A DNA stretch of 45,396 nt from Triparma columacea. Lineage: Eukaryota; Sar; Bolidophyceae; Parmales; Triparmaceae. Position 1 is the stretch's first letter. Each line of letters begins with the position of its first letter. The translations under genes were made by a program, and so were the position numbers. Below the pieces are notes generated by a model that had not been told where the DNA came from, searched no databases, and saw nothing but the letters and a program-made list of their open reading frames with translations. Positions 31,273 through 41,173 of this stretch are shown piece after piece. The stretch covers positions 1 to 45,396 of the forward strand of contig BRYA01000875.1 of NCBI GenBank assembly GCA_030267965.1, given 5' to 3'.

Positions 31273-31991
31273 ACCGTGGCCATGGCCGGGGTCTGGGATG
31301 ATTAGAGGCGCAAAGGGGAGTTAGGTAATTATTATTTAACACTAGAATCGCAGCACCCTAACAGATTTTTGGGGAAATATAATTCAGGGGGAGTCAAGGT
31401 GGGAATACGAAAGGTCATGGGTTGTTCCGAAGGACCATCATACCAAGTTCACCGTTCACGGACTTTTTACTATACTCATAGAGAGTAATATTAAGATGTG
31501 ACTAAGACTCCGCAAACACTATTTCACCTAGTGGTTTTGTGGGCCACCATGGCCTGAGCGCGGGGCGTAATACTCACCATCTATAGGTAACGAAGAAGAT
31601 TGGCGCTGAGTGGCCTGTGTGGGCCACATCGTGTATGCAGCTCTACCTCCTATTCAGTGCTGGTCACAGAGTCGGTTCGAAGGTCAGCACAAGACGGACA
31701 GAACAGACCGAACTACTCTTACTTCTTCAACCAGAAATGCAAATGGGTGAAATTGTTGTATCAAAGCATCGTTAACATTAATTTTTTGCAAATTTCCGGT
31801 GCAAATGTAGCAGGAGTAGGGGGCCCGCAATTAACACAAATACAAACAAAGTCGCGGAAGCTTTCCAAATTACCCAACTCCTTATTTCGGTCAGCTTGGT
31901 TCCTTGCCCTGAGGAAGCATTTGTGGGGAGTCCATTTTGGGAATTTGTGGACACCAATTTCAGCAACCCTAAACATCCATTTGAACCTCTC
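31273..31991. other. intergenic region between divergent genes
   Basis: About 720 bases between the minus-strand Gln/His-rich gene and the plus-strand QTRT2-like gene. I see no tRNA, repeat or convincing ORF. The frame of the QTRT2-like gene stays open upstream to about 31790 but without an ATG, so a 5' exon there cannot be excluded. Confidence 0.4.
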
Positions 31992-33433
31992 ATGTCACCC
32001 TCAAGGCCCCCCCAAGAGAATTCAATCCTCCTCCCGTGTCCCTCCTGCACCCCTCCATACACCCCACCTCAATATTTACCCTCATCGATAACCCTCGTGC
32101 TTCCCTTGGCTGATGCATGCTTGGTGCCATACTCTTCAAAGCTTGGTTACACGTTCGAGAAGAGGACAGCTAAGTTTCATGGCCTTGAAGAGGATGAGAG
32201 CGAAGTCGGAGTTAGTGGAGGGGTTGGAAAAGGCAACAGCGGAGGAAAAGGCAACAGCGGAGGCTACAAATTCCAACAAATCATCTTGCCAATATTAGAG
32301 ATACCTACGGGGAAGCTTGTGAGGTTCAAGACGACGAAGAAGGGTGCGAACGAACAGGATAAGTCTAAGAAGAAGAGAAAATTGGGGGAGGAGGGAGGGG
32401 TCAGTGGGAGTGCTGATGGTTCTGCTGCTCCTGCTCCTGCTCCTGCTACTCCTGCTCCTGCTACTCCTGCTCCTGCTACTCCTGCTCCTGCTACTGCGGC
32501 TCCAGCTCCTGTCGCTACTGCTACTGCTATTGGTTCTTCTGTTCCAGCCGTTAGGCCTCCTGTCCTTCCTGCCGACACAAGTGTGGTGCTGAAGGTGAGC
32601 TTCCAATTCCAAGCACCTTCCAACCTTCCATTTCCTCTGAAGCCTCTATTTACCTGGCCCTCAAACCCCCCTCGTTCCCTCTCTCTCCTCCCCCTCCACC
32701 TTAGACCTGTAAGTTCGGCCACCAGTCAATCCCTCTATCCACGTACCGTGACCTCGCAGCTTGCCTGGCGGAGGGTCGGGGTGGGGGGAGTTGGACGATG
32801 CCTTTCGTTTGGCACGCCAACACCAGGAAGAGGGTGGGGGACATTTTGAAGTACCTCAAGGTCAAGGGTGCAGATGGGGGAATGGAGGGCCAAAGACAAC
32901 CGAGCCTAATCCCGGTATGGGACGAGCTTGAGGAGGGGGGGGGGGAGAAGAGGTGGCTCATCGACTACCTTCGGACCGAGGCTGACTTGTCCTGCGTTGA
33001 GGGACTCGTCGTTGTGTCCTCCACCCCCGTTTCTTCCTCCTTCGTTGAAGTTCTCAGGTCCCTCAAGCAAGGGATCAAGGTTTACTGCCCGTACTTGAAG
33101 ACGGTGGAAGACGCGCTGGGGATGGCAGAGATGGGGGTGGGGATAGGAGCAGGGTGCGCGGTTGAGGAGGCGGAGAAAGGAGTCGCCTTTAACCTAGTGA
33201 AGAACCAGGTGGACGGGAAGTGGGAGGTAAGGAGGTTTGACTTGAAGGACTGCGGAATGAGGATGGACAAGGGGGTGCTGGAGGAAGGGTGTGGGTGCCT
33301 TTCGTGCAGGGAACCGAGGAGGCATAGCAAGGGGTATTTACACCATCTGTGGAAGACCGGGGAAATCACGGGCAAGGTGCTGAATATGAGCCATAACTTG
33401 TGGCAGCTCGATAAGCTAAAGGAAAGCCTGTAA
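31992..33433 (+). CDS. queuine tRNA-ribosyltransferase accessory subunit (QTRT2-like)
   Basis: Two exons, 31992-32594 and 32705-33433, phase 0; 443 aa from the first in-frame ATG. The C-terminus has the tRNA-guanine transglycosylase zinc site GCGCLSC followed by YLHHLWKTGEI and HNL. The middle has a VWHANTRKRVGDIL segment and 'GIKVYCPYLKTVEDALGMAE'. The family role is exchange of guanine for queuine at position 34 of tRNAs; QTRT2 is the non-catalytic partner that positions the heterodimer, often at the mitochondrial surface. Exon 1 carries an unusual low-complexity insert (Lys-rich, then Ala-Pro repeats built from a 15-bp DNA unit near 32445-32500). The N-terminal half matches the family weakly. 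The gene ends 31 nt from the convergent HPRT exon. Confidence 0.65.
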
Positions 33434-33464
33434 AATGTGAAGGGGACGGCAGAACTATAATTTA

Positions 33465-33680
33465 TCAATTAGCAAACTCCTTGATCCCAGCATCATTCAA
33501 AACGTAGAGATCCTGTACATCCCTCATCCATTCGTTCACATCCATACCCGCACCAACCACAAACTCGTCGTCGACCTCGAACCCTGCCACAATCTCCACC
33601 TCGTCGACACCTTTCACCCGCGGAACGTTCCGCTTTGTCAACATCGTACAAGCCAGATTCAAGGTTGACACAAGGTGAAT
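33465..33680 (-). pseudogene. orphan terminal exon of hypoxanthine phosphoribosyltransferase
   Basis: 71 codons after a good acceptor (TTTCTTTCCAG at 33690-33681) ending in TAG/TAA-type stop context. The translated tail GFEVDDEFVVGAGMDVNEWM-RD matches the conserved C-terminus of HPRT (family pattern GFEIPDEFVVGYGLDYNE-RD). The catalytic PRPP-binding exons should lie upstream on the minus strand, but that space holds a plus-strand zinc-finger ORF (33694-34053) and then the YchJ gene. So this is either a relic or the last exon of a gene whose other exons are very far away. Confidence 0.6.
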
Positions 33681-33693
33681 CTGGAAAGAAATT

Positions 33694-34053
33694 ATGATGG
33701 AGGCGATGTGGAGATGCTCGTTTTGTACCTATCGAAACTATTCAAATAAGGAAAACTGCTATGTTTGTTCTAGGTCTAAGGCCAAGTCATCTAAGGCCAA
33801 GTCATTGAGAAAGTTTTCGAAGGTGTCGCCATTTTTCAACCTTGAAGTGTTGTCAAAGAGTGTCGTTGCAAAGGGGGAGAGTATAGTGCAACTGTTTGAG
33901 GGGGCGGATGACTTGACTCGCTCTGGGCGACGAGGACGAAATCTCAACGAATATCCAATTGGGGGGAGAACAATGGAGAGAGGAGAGGACGAAACTGCTA
34001 GTGTTGTAAAGTGCGTCAGTAATCCGGCGGCAACCCTGAGGAGTAGTGATTAG
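33694..34053 (+). CDS. small RanBP2-type zinc-finger protein
   Basis: An ATG-to-TAG frame of 119 aa with no introns. Residues 6-24 read WRCSFCTYRNYSNKENCYVC, the W-x-C-x2-C-x10-C-x2-C pattern of RanBP2-type fingers, which bind ubiquitin or single-stranded RNA. A Lys/Ser-rich linker and an otherwise unremarkable tail follow. It is divergent from, and only 13 bp away from, the orphan HPRT exon, and convergent with YchJ. Family membership is clear; function is not. Confidence 0.65.
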   Translation: MMEAMWRCSFCTYRNYSNKENCYVCSRSKAKSSKAKSLRKFSKVSPFFNLEVLSKSVVAKGESIVQLFEGADDLTRSGRRGRNLNEYPIGGRTMERGEDETASVVKCVSNPAATLRSSD

Positions 34054-34094
34054 GTACTTTAATATTATCGTGTAGTTTTGCAAGAAAGACTCCA

Positions 34095-34904
34095 TTAATC
34101 AACATCCCCAAACTGGTAAAGCCACCCCAAGTTCCCGCCTCCAATGTCCTCCCTTCTGAATGTGCTGACCTCCTCAAAGCTGTTGGTCTTCCCGCCGGCG
34201 CCCTTTTCGGTCATGAACGCCGTAAATGTAACTGTCACCTCGTCGCCCTCTTTGTAGGACGCAGAGGCGGAGTAATTGCTGGAGGAGATGTCGCAACGGT
34301 TCAGCGTGTACTTGTCGTAGCAGTCCTGTTTGGGTTGTTCAGCGGGTTTTGGAAAGAGTGTTTGAAGGAATTGTAAGTTGATCCACGAACATCGATCCTC
34401 GCCCCCTCGTCGACCCTCGCCCCCTCGTCGACCCTCGCCCCCTCGTCGACCCTCGCCCCCTCAACAATGACCCCTCACCTCCTCGAGCCTGGCCTTCCAA
34501 ACCTCAAAGTCCTCCAAGTAGTGCTGCGGGTTGTCCTTGCTCGTTGTCTTTATAATATATGGTATCGACTTCAGGGAGTAAGCTGAGTATCTGCTGCGTA
34601 CGACCTCTTCCGGGGTCGCGGAAGAGTAGGAAGGAGAGAGATTGAGGGAAGGAGAGAGGCAGGAGTGGAGGACAGAACAGGTACAGGTTGAGTAGGGAAG
34701 GTTGGAGCCGCAGGGGCAAGGGGGGGAGGGCTTCTTTGCGAATCCCTTGGAGGCGAATAATTGGGTGAGTGATGTGATTGACGACGATTGATTTCTCGAT
34801 CGCAGGCTAAAACTTTTTATTGAAGTGGTATATGATTGTATGAATCCATATACTCCCGACATTGCTGACATAATAAGGCATAGGCGTAATATAAATGCGA
34901 CCAT
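34095..34904 (-). CDS. YchJ-like (UPF0225) SEC-C protein, possibly plastid-targeted
   Basis: Two exons, 34904-34479 and 34325-34095, phase 0; 218 aa. The start is ATG 34904; the upstream frame to 34946 has no ATG. The N-terminus MVAFILRLCLIMSAMSGVYG followed by FIQS looks like a signal peptide plus Phe, as in plastid-bound proteins, though it is weaker than for IF-1. The mature part has the SEC-C zinc motif CPCGSNLPYSTC and the family hallmark TPEEVVRSRYSAYSLKSIPY. An NTF2-like strand set in exon 2 ends REDIGGGNLGWLYQFGD. YchJ proteins are poorly characterised. The gene shares a 118-bp head-to-head spacer with the CCCH-exonuclease gene. Confidence 0.78.
34397..34465. repeat. 18-bp tandem repeat inside the YchJ intron
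   Basis: Unit CCTCGCCCCCTCGTCGAC at 34397, 34415 and 34433, with a partial unit at 34451. It fills nearly half of the 153-nt intron and starts about 15 nt from the donor, like the repeat in ABC intron 3. Confidence 0.88.
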
Positions 34905-35022
34905 ATGACGTCTTGGAGAAATCTGTGGCCAACCAAGAAATTCCACTGGGTTGTAGCCACAAAATTATCCCTCATTTCCATCCTTTTGCCTAAATCCTTG
35001 ATCCTTTCTGACTCTCGAAATA
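34905..35022. promoter_or_regulatory. 118-bp bidirectional promoter space
   Basis: Separates the divergent start codons of YchJ (34904, minus) and the CCCH-exonuclease gene (35023, plus). No TATA box or other motif stands out. Confidence 0.4.
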
Positions 35023-36412
35023 ATGGTCCTCTGCAGATTCGATGGACGCTGTACAAATAGAAACTGCACCTTTGATCATACCAATCAATCATCCCGGTCC
35101 TTCCAACAGAAGGTTTGCACCCCTGCAGCGCCTCATCTAGCGCGTCCGTGCTCTTTCTTCCTCCGAGGAAACTGTACAGCGGGAGCGAACTGTAAATTCT
35201 CCCACTCTGTACCAAACAGGCCCCCAGCTCCGCCTGCCAAGATATGCTCGTTCTTCTTGCAGGGGAAGTGCAAGAGGGGTAACGCTTGCCAGTTCTCTCA
35301 CGGTCAGTCGGGGGGGCAGCAGGCTGTGATCGCTGGGGATGGCCCTGCGAAAAGAGTGTGCTCGTTCTATTTACGAGGCGCCTGCACAAATGGGACCAGC
35401 TGCAAGGTGAGAATGAAATCTCATTGGAGGAATTCACGCTCCGCCTGTCGCTAACGCGGCAACCAACGTTTTCGCTCCTCCCCCCGCAGTTCCTTCACGA
35501 GGGGACCCCAGATTTATCCAAACCGAACCAGGCCTCTCGTCCTCCCCCCGCTGTCGTCTCGAAGACATGGCGTGATGATCTCACTGAGATATACTCCTCC
35601 GGTGTCGGTGATGTGTATTCGATAGACGTTGAGTGCGTGGCTTCGGGACGCGGTCATCGCGATCGCGTCGTTGGAAGGATTGCCATGGTTGACTCAGATT
35701 GCAACCTGGTTTACGATAGGATTGTGAACCCCAAGCTGGACGGGGTTACTGTGGTTTCGTATCTGGAGAGGTTGACGGGGCTAAAGAAAGAAATATGCGA
35801 CGAGGGGGTTGATTTGAAAACGGCGGTTGAAGGTTTGAAGGAGGTGAGAATCGTTGAGGACGACGACAGGAGCTTGGCAAGCACTGATGCCTCTTGCCCT
35901 GTCATCATCGGGCTAACAAACCCCGTCCTTTCGCTACATCGCAGAAGCTCCCCAATAACGCTCTCCTCGTCGGGCAGGGAATCCACCACGACATCGAGTG
36001 GCTATCTTTGAAGGAAGGCATCGACTTTGCACGAAAGTTCGACATCGCCGACATGTTCAAGCTCCGCGTAAAGGACAAGATCGTAGACGGCTTGTCCGTC
36101 CCTCGATACAGATTCTTTTCCCTCCGGCACACGGTGCTCGCCCTGATGGGTGTCGACATGCAGTCTGCCGACCACAACCCCGTCGACGACGCCGCCTTCA
36201 GCGTGAAGCTGTTCCTGAAGTACAAGGACGCCGAGGAGGGGCTCCTGAAGGCCGTGAGGGAGAGCGTTAGCAGGGCGCAGGTGACCAGGAGCTTCGCAGA
36301 CAGGTGGGTGGTTTTGGAGGGGGTCATGATGGGGGCGGACGCTTACAGGAAGGTGGCGCAAGCGAGGTTTATTTGGAAGTGGTGGGGGGAACGGAAGGGA
36401 GGGAAAAGGTAA
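35023..36412 (+). CDS. CCCH zinc-finger protein fused to a DEDDh 3'-5' exonuclease
   Basis: Exons 35023-35406, 35490-35843 and 35945-36412, all phase 0; 401 aa. Residues 1-135 carry four CCCH fingers: CRFDGRCTNRNCTFDH, CSFFLRGNCTAGANCKFSH, CSFFLQGKCKRGNACQFSH, and a fourth, CSFYLRGACTNGTSCK, completed by FLH in exon 2. The fourth finger proves the splice. The rest is a REXO4/ISG20-like nuclease: Exo I SIDVECVA (Asp and Glu), Exo II GQGIHHDIEWL (Asp) and Exo III DHNPVDDAAFSVKLF (His and Asp). All five DEDDh residues appear present, so it should be active on RNA 3' ends, with the fingers supplying RNA binding (inference). The first donor is of the GTGAGAATG type. Confidence 0.85.
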
Positions 36413-36630
36413 AAGGAACTTTGTGTGTAGGAGTAAATGCTTCTTAATGTTATTGGTCCTGCGGTCCCAGTCGCGCTCGCTCAATTGTTCCCCCCACTTT
36501 CTCCCAAAGGTCTTTCAAGAGATTGCAGTGTGCTTGTGTGAAGGGGGTGAAGCGTCGTCAAGGGCGGGGCAATATATATATATACATACATGTATATATT
36601 TGTGCACAAACCCCTTCCTCGTAAACCTTT

Positions 36631-38846
36631 TTAAGCACCGCCCTCCGTTGTGGCCGTCTCCTTGACAATACTTTTGACCGCCTCGTCAATATCTCCCCCC
36701 GCCTTCATGCCCTCGAACAGCACATAGGCGTCCCCGCCCTGCGGAAACAGGTAGATCTGGTTGTACATGTAGGCGAGGAAGTTCCTCTCCTTCTCCTCCT
36801 CCGCTAGCATGTGGTCGACGATCTTGGTCCTCTTGAAATCCGCCCACCTTTTGGTCGCCTCGCTCTGGTCGCCGTCCCCCCCCCATCTGAGCAGTTCGTA
36901 CTTGAACTCCGAGCGGTCGCAGTAGTGGTCGAAGTAGCTCATGTCTAGGAAGAGGCCCTGGCTGGGCGCGATGCTCAGCCTCATCTTGCCCGCCCCGAAG
37001 CTCTTCTCCATGGCATCCTCCCCCGCCGCACCCCTCACGACGTCGACGGCCATGCTGACCATCTTCCTGATCTGGTGAAGGAGGAAGGCCTGCCCCGTGA
37101 CCCTGACGCCCAGCCACTCCATCCCGTCAGGGCCATAAACGACCCCGGTGGAGACGGGGGAGAAGTCGTGCATGTAGCGGGAAGCAGAGGCGTCGGTGTA
37201 GGAGAGGCGGTTAGTGTAGTTGTGGTACTTCTTGGTGCCCTTGTAGTTGGCGAAGATCCTAGCGGTCTGGGCAAGGGCGAGGAGGGGAGCGACGGGCAAA
37301 GGAGGTGAGTTGCATATTTGAGAATTGCCATACATTACCTCCTCGCTCCTCACCTTCTCCAATACCTTCTCGTCAGTCCTATAGCTCGTCATCGCCTTCT
37401 GGAGTTTGTCCTTCGTCTCTTCCTCCAGGGTCTCGAATCCCCCCCTGAACCTCCCCTTCTTCTCCCCCAGTATCCCGTCCATGGCCTCCTGCAGGTCCTC
37501 CCTCAGGCAGTACGTCGGCACCATGTACTGGTACCTGACCTTGTCCCTCGCCGTCTTGGCGCAGAAGCCCTTGGTCACCCTCTTGACGTCGAGGACCCTC
37601 ACGTCTTGGGGGAGGTTGGAGTTCACGAGGTCAATGAGGGCGAGGAGGTCCTCCCCGGGGGTGGGAACGTTGACGCGGGCGCTGATCACCTGGGCGGCGG
37701 CGTGGACGCCCTTGTCCGTCCTGGCGGAGTTGGACCAGCCGCACTTCTTGGGGTAGCCGTAGTTGGCCGGGCTGAGGAGCTCGGAGAGGTAGAAGGCACG
37801 CTCGAGCTCGGCCTGGATGGTCACGGAGTTCTCGTTCATCTGCATGCCCTGGTAGTTCTTGCCGCAGAAACCCACGAGGAAGGCAAGCTTTTAGTGGGGG
37901 AGGTGGGAGGGGGGGGGGAGGTTTTGCGTCGTCAGTTTGGAATTGTCATGCCTTCTTCGCTTTCTTGTACATTCTCACCTTTCTCTTGGGGTACTTTCGA
38001 TTTGTCTCGAGTGTGTCCTCCCCGTCCTTTTCGACCTCCTTCTTCCCTCCTCCCTCTTTTTCCCTCAGCTTCCTTTCCACGTACTCCTGATACGCGTAAG
38101 AGCCTGGGTGGGGGGCGTTCTCAGAGAGGACAGTGCCGTCATTTGCCGTCACTGAGTAGCCCTTGGATTTGGACTCGTAGTTCTGCGAGGGAGGGGTGAA
38201 TGGAGGTTAGTTTGTGGGAGCGATTCGTAGTCTTTAGTTTTTTGTGTGTTGTGCATGTCCATCTTCATTTGCGTCTCCATCTTCATGTCCATGTCCATCT
38301 CCATCTCACCTTCCGACCTTCTTCCAGCTTGGTGACATTCTAGGGGTGGTTGGATGGGTTAGTTTAGGAGGGAGTAGGAGGGAGTAGGAGGGATGGGGAG
38401 CTCACCTTTTGTTGTCTTCGCTCTTTCTTCTTCCTATACTTTTCTTTCCATGGCGCTTCCCTTTTTGGTTTGGTTTTAGTTTGGGAATTATTGTTTGTAG
38501 AGGGTGTTGTTGAGGGTGTTTTAGATGATGATGAAGTAGTTATTGTATCAGATGAGACGATGTTATCATTTGTAGACATATTTGACGACGTATTCAATGA
38601 AAGAAGAAGTGGACGACTCTGATGCTGTATTGATAATGGAGATATATATGTAACTATCAACCTTTTTGATCCAATTTGCGATCCAATAGCTTTCAATTTA
38701 GGGACTATCGGGGAAATTCTAAAGCTTACTTGGGATATCACGCGAGAGAGACCGTGAAAACCAATCTTTGCCAATTTTGCTCTTTTTGCTTGAGAGGCAG
38801 GGGAAGTGGTTGGGTGGGGAGTTTTGAGGGAATTTATGGGTTTCAT
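36631..38846 (-). CDS. tRNA pseudouridine synthase, PUS1/TruA family
   Basis: Five exons: 38846-38406, 38339-38310 (30-nt microexon), 38182-37979, 37887-37354 and 37266-36631, all phase 0. The product is 614 aa from the first ATG, or 525 aa from ATG 38579. The catalytic motif is SARTDKGVHA, preceded by the fold start LAFLVGFCGKNYQGMQ; HQIRKMV and the C-terminal dimer/insert region follow the PUS1 type. The N-terminal extension from the first ATG is basic and Ser-rich and could be an organelle presequence, while the second ATG starts a Lys/Arg-rich nuclear-type tail. Intron 4 (37353-37267) is 87 nt, a multiple of three, without an in-frame stop. I treat it as an intron because it interrupts conserved sequence and has a strong polypyrimidine acceptor. 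The role is uridine isomerisation in tRNA and perhaps mRNA. Confidence 0.85.
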
Positions 38847-38872
38847 ACGCTAAACAGTCTCCCGCTTATCTA

Positions 38873-41116
38873 TCATTCTCCTTCTTGCGACCCAATCCTC
38901 TCCTTCAACCTCGCAATTTTCTCGTCTTTCTCTTGTATCATTTCGTTTCTCTCTTGTATCTCCTTCTCCTTTGCCATGAACTTGACCCTGTTCTCCTCCC
39001 TCTCTTCAGCAACTTCTCTCTTCTTCTCTGTAATCTCCTTCTCCTTTGACGAAAGCAAGGCCTTCAAACGGAGGATCTCCTCCTCGTCGGTGGCTTTCAT
39101 CCCGTTTCCCACCTCCTCCTTGTCCTCCTCCTTGTCCTCCTCCTTGTACTCCTCCTTGTCCTCTCCCATGTCCTCCTCCTTGTCCTCTCCCATGTCCTCC
39201 TCCTTGTCCTCTTCTTTGTCCTCCTCCTTGTCCTCTTCTTTGATCGAGCTGCGTACGGTCGCCCCTTTTACTGTGACGACGAGGGGGCGAGAGTCAACCT
39301 CCTCCTTCAGCTTGTTGAGGTGGGCCTTGACTAGGGGGAAGCCCTTGGTATCGTTGTAGTAGGCGTAGCGTTCCAGGCTCTTGGCGAAGATGGTGTCAAG
39401 GGAGTGGCCTGTGAAGTCACTGCAGCCTTTTGGTAACTTCTTGTCGACGCCGCCAAGGATGTCACCGTCGCTCTTTAGCCCAAGAAGCCACTGTTTCACC
39501 TTGTCTTGGTCTATGTAGCTTGGGTGGACACCCAGCCAAAAGTACACTCTCTGCTGTTCCTTCGTTTCTGCATCATTGATAAGTTGGGTAGCATCAAAGA
39601 CCCACTGAATCCATTCTGGCCCTGTCATTCTGCTGGCATAGAAGGTCCATCGGTGAGACTGCTGAACGTATGTTAGGAAGAGCGTTACCCCAGCGACGGT
39701 TACGACAAGTGCTATGAAAAAGATCGTTCTCGCGGTTCTTCCCTCCATGAAGACTTCAGTAGTCCCATCGTCGATTTCTGCAAACTGACCCGTCGCATAT
39801 ATAACGATTGCAGCGTTGGAGAGAAGCTTATACACTATCATAGACGAGTACCATCCACCACCATAGCTGGTATCATCATTGCGAAGTTGCACCCAAGGAC
39901 AGAAAGACATGATGAGGTAGAACGCAACGTGGATAACAGAGGAGAGTATCTTACTGCCGGGAGCCTCAAGGACAAAAAGCAGCTGTCCTCTACTTGCTTG
40001 TATTCCTACAAACAACGCAAACTCACAACCGATGACGAGAGGTATGTAATACCAATTGACGGCAGTAAGCACAGCAGAGAGGGCAATCATACTACAAGAG
40101 ATGAATCCCCCGTAAAAGAGGAACATTCCGAATTGAATTGCGGCAACGTAGGGTCCATGTGAAGGGATGAACCCATAAATGGGGCTAGTGTAGGGTCCGC
40201 GTTTCTGAGCATTCTGTGTGAAGCAAAACACAAGTATGCGGTGTAAGGGATGCGTAAATTCGGGAATCACCTTCTCTCCTCTCACACTCACCATCTTTCC
40301 CCTCTCCATCATCATGCTGTTGTCCGTCATGATGAACGCGGCGCTCAACAAGCTGCTCAAAATAGAGATTGTTGACGTCCATGAGATATCCTTCGTGTGG
40401 TAGATGACAAACAGCTGCAGGACAGTCTCTGGCATCACTTCGAATATAAGCTCGCCCATTCTTACAGCGAGGAACATAAAGAGTGGGGGCATTGCATCAT
40501 CCTCACTTTGTTCCACTCCCCTCCACACGTTCAAGCCGTGCACAAGAGGGTTGAGCTGTAAAAGTGCAATAAATATCCCTTTCCCTACGGCCTTCGCGCC
40601 CTTCCTCTTATTTGCGATCCATGCAGCAAGCACATTCACGAGCGTGGACACGGCAAGGATCGCAATGGAAATGTGAAGGTACTTCCTCATCCCTTCTCCT
40701 CCCTCTCCGTACTCCTTCAGCACGAGGAAATCCGTAATCAGGTCCACGTACGTCAAAGAAATTGACAGCAGCATCCTCCCCGCGAGCCCGACCCTCGCCA
40801 ACTTCAGTGAAGGCTTAATTTTGGGGGCGAGGTCAATGAGGAGTTCCCTTGCCAGTACCTCCCCCTCTGGAAGAATCTCGTCGCAGAACTTTCTAACACC
40901 TTCTTCGACGTTTCCGCTGTAACTCTTCACGATGTCGATGTAAGATTCCGTGGCCTGCCCCACGGAAGCCTTCAAGCTGCTTAACTGCTTGGAGATTTTC
41001 TTGTAATCTTCAAAATCTAAGGGCACTGCGACGCCAGCATCGATTGACTTCCGGCGGAATGATCTACGATAATCGGAAGCCGCACTTGCCGAGTCTGAGA
41101 CCTTGCCTGGATTCAT
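38873..41116 (-). CDS. XK-related-like multipass membrane protein
   Basis: A single exon, 747 aa from ATG 41116. The frame is open to 41176, but that codon is TTG inside a mobile element. The N-terminus is Ser/Arg-rich, then amphipathic. Membrane helices span about 110-510 with SLTYVDLITDFLV, FEVMPETVLQLFVI and SPIYGFIPSHGP. The same landmarks occur in the START protein at 275-3901 (DLATD, EAIPGVIIQL, YGYVP). D-x-x-TD and E-x-x-P-x-x-x-x-Q-L are reminiscent of XK-related scramblases. The tail has a KEED-type repeat (DNA 39117-39242, contraction-prone) and a final coiled coil (about 670-747). No START domain is present. Lipid scrambling or transport is inferred only. A MITE lies 58 bp upstream of the start. 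Confidence 0.8.
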   Translation of the reverse strand: MNPGKVSDSASAASDYRRSFRRKSIDAGVAVPLDFEDYKKISKQLSSLKASVGQATESYIDIVKSYSGNVEEGVRKFCDEILPEGEVLARELLIDLAPKIKPSLKLARVGLAGRMLLSISLTYVDLITDFLVLKEYGEGGEGMRKYLHISIAILAVSTLVNVLAAWIANKRKGAKAVGKGIFIALLQLNPLVHGLNVWRGVEQSEDDAMPPLFMFLAVRMGELIFEVMPETVLQLFVIYHTKDISWTSTISILSSLLSAAFIMTDNSMMMERGKMVSVRGEKVIPEFTHPLHRILVFCFTQNAQKRGPYTSPIYGFIPSHGPYVAAIQFGMFLFYGGFISCSMIALSAVLTAVNWYYIPLVIGCEFALFVGIQASRGQLLFVLEAPGSKILSSVIHVAFYLIMSFCPWVQLRNDDTSYGGGWYSSMIVYKLLSNAAIVIYATGQFAEIDDGTTEVFMEGRTARTIFFIALVVTVAGVTLFLTYVQQSHRWTFYASRMTGPEWIQWVFDATQLINDAETKEQQRVYFWLGVHPSYIDQDKVKQWLLGLKSDGDILGGVDKKLPKGCSDFTGHSLDTIFAKSLERYAYYNDTKGFPLVKAHLNKLKEEVDSRPLVVTVKGATVRSSIKEEDKEEDKEEDKEEDMGEDKEEDMGEDKEEYKEEDKEEDKEEVGNGMKATDEEEILRLKALLSSKEKEITEKKREVAEEREENRVKFMAKEKEIQERNEMIQEKDEKIARLKERIGSQEGE

Positions 41117-41173
41117 AGTTGGAGAGCTTGTAGCTGTCAAGCTCGTTGGGTTGACGGATTGACTTCTTTTGCT

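Noticed and set aside
31671..31680. GGTTCGA, a possible tRNA T-loop
   Set aside because: No acceptor stem, D-arm or anticodon arm can be folded around it.
37267..37353. 87-nt in-frame segment of the PUS1-like gene as coding sequence
   Set aside because: It has GTGAGG...CCCAG ends and a polypyrimidine tract, and it interrupts conserved sequence (removal joins EKVLEK to TARIFANYKG). Kept as an intron, with retention noted as a question.
38676..39359. 227-codon plus-strand Ser-rich frame
   Set aside because: Antisense to the KEED repeat and the coiled-coil tail of the XK-like gene.
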